NCBI GenBank assembly: GCA_020249415.1
Contig: JADCFR010000262.1
Span: forward strand, 1 to 6,653
From: Roseomonas sp.
GTDB lineage: Bacteria > Pseudomonadota > Alphaproteobacteria > Acetobacterales > Acetobacteraceae
Direction of reading: 5' to 3'
DNA length: 6,653 nucleotides
Shown: positions 5,985 through 6,653 of the stretch, in pieces
How the letters are laid out: every line of letters begins with the position of its first letter
Position numbering within the stretch: the stretch's first letter is position 1
Notes under the pieces: generated by a model
The model's database searches: none
Told to the model about the DNA's origin: nothing
The model's input: the letters and a program-made list of their open reading frames with translations, nothing else
Program-made: the position numbers and the translations under genes

Positions 5985-6403
5985 CACGCGGCCTCCCGGC
6001 GATGCGATGGCGCTGCCGCATCCGGCACCAACGCAGGCGAGGATGATGCTTTATCCGGCGTTTCAGCTGCATGCATCTCATCGGCGGTGACGGTGCCAAA
6101 GGCACCATGAGCGCTGCGGATCAGCACCAGCGTAAAAGCGGCCAGGCCAAAACCGATGACAATGGCGGTCAAGACCAGCGCCTGCGGCAGTGGATTTGCG
6201 GCATGTGCCGCCAAGGCATGCGCGCCCTGATCCACCAAGGGCGGCGTCATGGTGCCGATCCGGCCCGACGCGAAGATGCTGAGATTGGCCGCGGTGCCCA
6301 GCAGCACAAAGCCGAGCAGCGCCCGTGGCAGATCGCGCGCGAGCAAAAGATAGGCTGCCGCGGCAACCAGTATACCGATGGCAATGGCCAATAGGATTTC
6401 CAT
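5984..6403 (-). CDS. mnhC: Mrp/Mnh antiporter subunit C (NuoK-like)
   Basis: MnhC is a three-helix membrane subunit homologous to NuoK of complex I. The product has 139 residues, with helices at about 3-22, 27-46 and 77-97. The family signature NPLPQALVLTAIVIGFGLA (70-88) is nearly canonical. The body ends near residue 105, and a polar, alanine- and proline-rich tail of about 34 residues follows (TADEMHAAETPDKASSSPAL and onward), longer than the usual 110-120 residue family length. The start is the ATG at 6403 with GAGGAG eight bases upstream; the mnhB stop codon lies directly after that GAGGAG, leaving five bases between the genes. The same frame extends upstream to 6535, but that stretch is the mnhB coding region read out of frame and shows no membrane character. 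Confidence 0.94.
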   Translation of the reverse strand: MEILLAIAIGILVAAAAYLLLARDLPRALLGFVLLGTAANLSIFASGRIGTMTPPLVDQGAHALAAHAANPLPQALVLTAIVIGFGLAAFTLVLIRSAHGAFGTVTADEMHAAETPDKASSSPALVPDAAAPSHRREAA

Positions 6404-6408
6404 CGGCG

Positions 6409-6581
6409 CTACTCCTCTGCCACCAGCGCAAAGGCCATGGCGGTGACAGTGCCGATGACCACCAGATAGACGCCGACATCGAAAACAAAGGCCGTGTTCA
6501 ACGGCAGCGTCACCGGCAATGCGGGGAACCACCACCGATGCGTCAGGTAGCCTGCTGCCGGATCAAGCCAGGCCAGCAGCC
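6409..6581 (-). pseudogene. mnhB: mnhB fragment: C-terminal 56 codons, disrupted by an insertion sequence
   Basis: The translated frame LLAWLDPAAGYLTHRWWFPA followed by LPVTLPLNTAFVFDVGVYLV and a hydrophobic end closing in AEE matches the C-terminal third of MnhB, including the FDVGVYLVVIG membrane segment. MnhB proteins are usually about 140 residues (or a domain at the end of a fused MnhAB), so most of the protein is absent. Going upstream, the MnhB-like sequence stops at 6581, where the terminal repeat of an insertion sequence begins. The frame then runs through IS sequence to a TAA at 6635-6633. The only start in between is a TTG at 6612 inside the IS. The N-terminal part of mnhB, and probably mnhA, should lie beyond the element outside this window. 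The fragment is unlikely to be functional as a subunit. Confidence 0.85.
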
Positions 6582-6610
6582 TGAACCGCCCCGAGTTTGC
6601 CGGAGGCTCC
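6582..6610 (+). repeat. Putative IS terminal inverted repeat (left)
   Basis: The segment starts TGAACCGCCCCGAG and ends GGAGGCTCC. It is the transposase recognition end of the element, placed directly at the mnhB breakpoint. The exact inner boundary cannot be fixed without the right end, so the length given is approximate. Confidence 0.6.
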
Positions 6611-6635
6611 AACTTCCAAATAGGATGGAGCCGTT

Positions 6636-6653
6636 ATGAGCAAGACGACGAAC
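6636..6653 (+). CDS. Transposase OrfA of the IS element (first six codons only)
   Basis: The ATG at 6636 is preceded by AGGATGGAG (6622-6630), giving GGAG five bases upstream, and opens a frame reading MSKTTN to the window edge. This is the start I recall for many IS3-family OrfA proteins, which carry the helix-turn-helix and leucine zipper and are followed by an integrase-type OrfB made by a -1 frameshift. Only six residues are visible, so the call depends largely on the adjacent terminal repeat. Confidence 0.65.

Larger units (their letters stand above)
6582..6653 (+). mobile_element. Left end of an IS3-family-like insertion sequence
   Basis: Starting at 6582 the sequence TGAACCGCCCCGAGTTTGCC has the TG tip and GC-rich body that I recall from left terminal repeats of IS3-family elements in alphaproteobacteria. 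It is followed by a short leader, a Shine-Dalgarno and a transposase start on the plus strand, the standard layout of such elements. The left boundary is also defined by loss of MnhB similarity at the same point. IS3 elements make 3-4 base target duplications, so AGC at 6579-6581 (or CAGC at 6578-6581) should recur beyond the far end. The rest of the element is outside the window, so family assignment comes from memory of consensus ends and the first six residues. Confidence 0.8.

Noticed and set aside
4461..6403. Respiratory complex I genes (nuoK and nuoN/M-like).
   Set aside because: The homology is real, but the neighbours mnhB, E, F and G occur only in Mrp-type antiporters and related hydrogenase modules, and no other nuo genes are present.
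6404..6535. Forty-four-codon upstream extension of mnhC.
   Set aside because: It overlaps the MnhB remnant out of frame, and the ATG at 6403 has a good ribosome-binding site and matches the family start.

Overview
This window reads as high-GC proteobacterial DNA. The best guess is an alphaproteobacterium, perhaps Rhodospirillales/Acetobacteraceae, judging from codon use, tightly overlapping ATGA gene junctions and the IS end at the right edge; the taxonomic call is inference. Almost all coding is on the minus strand, so the genes run from right to left. The only plus-strand coding is the first six codons of a transposase at the extreme right.

From right to left: (i) 6582-6653 is the left end of an IS3-family-like insertion sequence, with a terminal repeat starting TGAACC and a transposase start reading MSKTTN. 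It sits inside mnhB, leaving only the last 56 codons of mnhB (6409-6581). (ii) 3833-6403 holds mnhC, mnhD, mnhE and mnhF of a multisubunit Mrp/Mnh/Pha-type cation:proton antiporter, followed by the start of mnhG. Stop and start codons overlap or nearly overlap at every junction. (iii) mnhG has no stop codon of its own. It continues in frame into a tandem universal-stress-protein (USP)-like region, giving one 437-residue reading frame (2520-3833). A very strong Shine-Dalgarno sequence lies just before an internal ATG at 3419, so a separate 299-residue USP-like protein is also likely. (iv) 2371-2519 is an untranslated or leader region with two stem-loops and a possible 10-codon leader ORF. (v) 937-2370 encodes a membrane histidine kinase. 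(vi) 1-940 encodes an NtrC-family, sigma-54-dependent response regulator that runs off the left edge before its DNA-binding domain.

Together this looks like an envelope ion-homeostasis locus: a Na+(K+)/H+ antiporter, a USP-type cytoplasmic domain attached to or co-expressed with it, and a two-component system that may sense an envelope or ionic signal. The IS insertion probably inactivates mnhB and cuts mnhC onward from its normal promoter, so the antiporter may be non-functional in this strain. The two features most worth a second look are the MnhG-USP fusion with its internal start and the IS-disrupted mnhB.
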